Below are positions 63,350 to 64,000 of a stretch of DNA of 64,000 nt, piece after piece. The notes under the pieces were generated by a model. The model did no database searches, was not told the origin of the DNA, and worked only from the letters and a program-made list of their open reading frames with translations. Source of the stretch: Planctomycetaceae bacterium (GTDB lineage: Bacteria; Planctomycetota; Planctomycetia; Pirellulales; Thermoguttaceae); contig JAAYAY010000305.1 in NCBI GenBank assembly GCA_012719125.1, positions 1 to 64,000 of the forward strand, given 5' to 3'. A program made the translations under genes and the position numbers. Position 1 is the stretch's first letter, and the number at the start of each line of letters is the position of its first letter.

Positions 63350-64000
63350 ATGAAGATGGCTCGTTGGTTGGCTGGCGGCTTCGTTGGCGCTCTCATCGGC
63401 GGTGCAGTCTGGGTGGCCGTCGGGTACTTCGCGAACTATGAAGTGGGATGGATCGCCTGGGGAATCGGGTTTGTCGTCGGCCTGGGGGTCCGAGTTGGTG
63501 CCGGTGAAGACGACGGCCCTTTCCCCGGCATCGTGGCAATGCTGATCGCCGTTCTGGCGATTGTGGGCTCCAAGTACCTGGTGACAACGATGGTCATCAA
63601 TCGCGAGTTCGGCGGTGCAAAGGTCTCTGTGGAAGCTGATGCCGAAACGATGACGGCGAGGATCGCCGACGAGATCGTGGAGGAATACGAAGCGAAGGGT
63701 AAGAAGATCAAATGGCCGAAGGCGGCCGAAGACGACGACGCGCCGTTGCCGACAACGTACCCCAGCGACATCTGGAAGGAAGCAACGAAGCGATGGAACG
63801 CAATCCCGCCTGAAGAACAACAAGTGAAGATGGACCAGGAGGAGGCCCAGATTAACGAGCTTCTGAACGGCTTCCTCCAGGAGCAGAAGCAGGAGTTGAA
63901 GAAGACCGCGTTCCGCGAGAGCTTCTCGGGCTACGATATCCTGTGGTTTCTGCTGGCCGCGGCGACGGCTTTCAAGCTTGGGTCGGGTCTGACAAGTGAC
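63350..64000 (+). CDS. Membrane protein, 3' end outside the window
   Basis: Starts at ATG 63350 behind a purine-rich GGGGAAAGGGGG and stays open for 217 codons to the right edge. The first 90 residues have three hydrophobic segments (WLAGGFVGALIGGAVWVAVG, GWIAWGIGFVVGLGVRVGAG, GIVAMLIAVLAIVGSKYLV). A charged soluble stretch follows (KVSVEADAETMTARIADEIV, PEEQQVKMDQEEAQINELLN), then a fourth segment starting SGYDILWFLLAAATAFKLGS. No known domain is recognised. It may be complete within a few more codons, since the end resembles a C-terminal membrane anchor. It has its own promoter. Confidence 0.72.
   Translation, partial: MKMARWLAGGFVGALIGGAVWVAVGYFANYEVGWIAWGIGFVVGLGVRVGAGEDDGPFPGIVAMLIAVLAIVGSKYLVTTMVINREFGGAKVSVEADAETMTARIADEIVEEYEAKGKKIKWPKAAEDDDAPLPTTYPSDIWKEATKRWNAIPPEEQQVKMDQEEAQINELLNGFLQEQKQELKKTAFRESFSGYDILWFLLAAATAFKLGSGLTSD

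Overview
The window reads as a chromosomal segment of a planctomycete, most likely a Pirellulales-type organism. The evidence is a DUF1559 prepilin-like protein paired with a carboxypeptidase-regulatory-like lipoprotein, several short lipoproteins and a zinc-ribbon protein of the kind typical of Planctomycetota, a KaiC-like ATPase, a PPi-type phosphofructokinase, McsA/McsB without a Firmicute-style ctsR-clpC locus, lipid A synthesis (lpxK), and high GC with G/C-rich third codon positions. No rRNA, tRNA, CRISPR array or intact insertion sequence was found.

Left part (1-7.7 kb): a ParD/ParE toxin-antitoxin pair whose toxin has lost its C-terminus; a secreted GH2 beta-galactosidase; an IS630 transposase stump; lpxK; then about 1.6 kb of gene-poor debris. 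That debris holds three in-phase 54-bp tandem repeats, a 29-bp direct repeat, a 36-bp inverted repeat shared with the IS630 stump, a strong promoter-operator with nothing intact behind it, and a small gene interrupted by an amber codon.

7.7-18.5 kb: a secreted FAD-dependent oxidoreductase, PPi-dependent phosphofructokinase, an accB-accC pair coupled to an M24 peptidase, larB, nnrD, a DUF2784 membrane protein, a structured non-coding RNA candidate (6S-like) with its own promoter and terminator, larE, and a cold-shock protein. 18.7-34.6 kb: a giant chemoreceptor with about six repeated sensor modules, comEC, a three-gene ABC-2 export operon with a large lipoprotein, a YgiN-like monooxygenase next to an OSBS-like enolase lacking one catalytic lysine, and trpE.

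35-48.4 kb is mostly housekeeping: mcsA-mcsB, coaD, a class V aminotransferase, a fused cobA-hemD, a TPR protein, rpsT, pyrK and an RluB-type pseudouridine synthase. It ends with a DUF6057-like membrane protein coupled to a PD40 protein carrying a CxxCH haem motif. 48.7-64 kb holds the DUF1559/lipoprotein pair, manA, tatC with an enlarged periplasmic loop, amtB-glnK behind a consensus sigma-54 promoter (the PII protein lacks Tyr51), a porin, small conserved proteins, an isopropylmalate/isocitrate-dehydrogenase-family enzyme, an SDR, a KaiC-like ATPase, and a membrane protein running off the right edge.

The intergenic spaces are rich in dispersed palindromic repeats. The most promising non-routine items are the multi-module chemoreceptor, the structured RNA upstream of larE, the sigma-54/PII nitrogen module with an unmodifiable T-loop, the TatC insertion, the DUF6057-haem PD40 pair, and the repeat-rich remnant locus at 6.4-7.6 kb.
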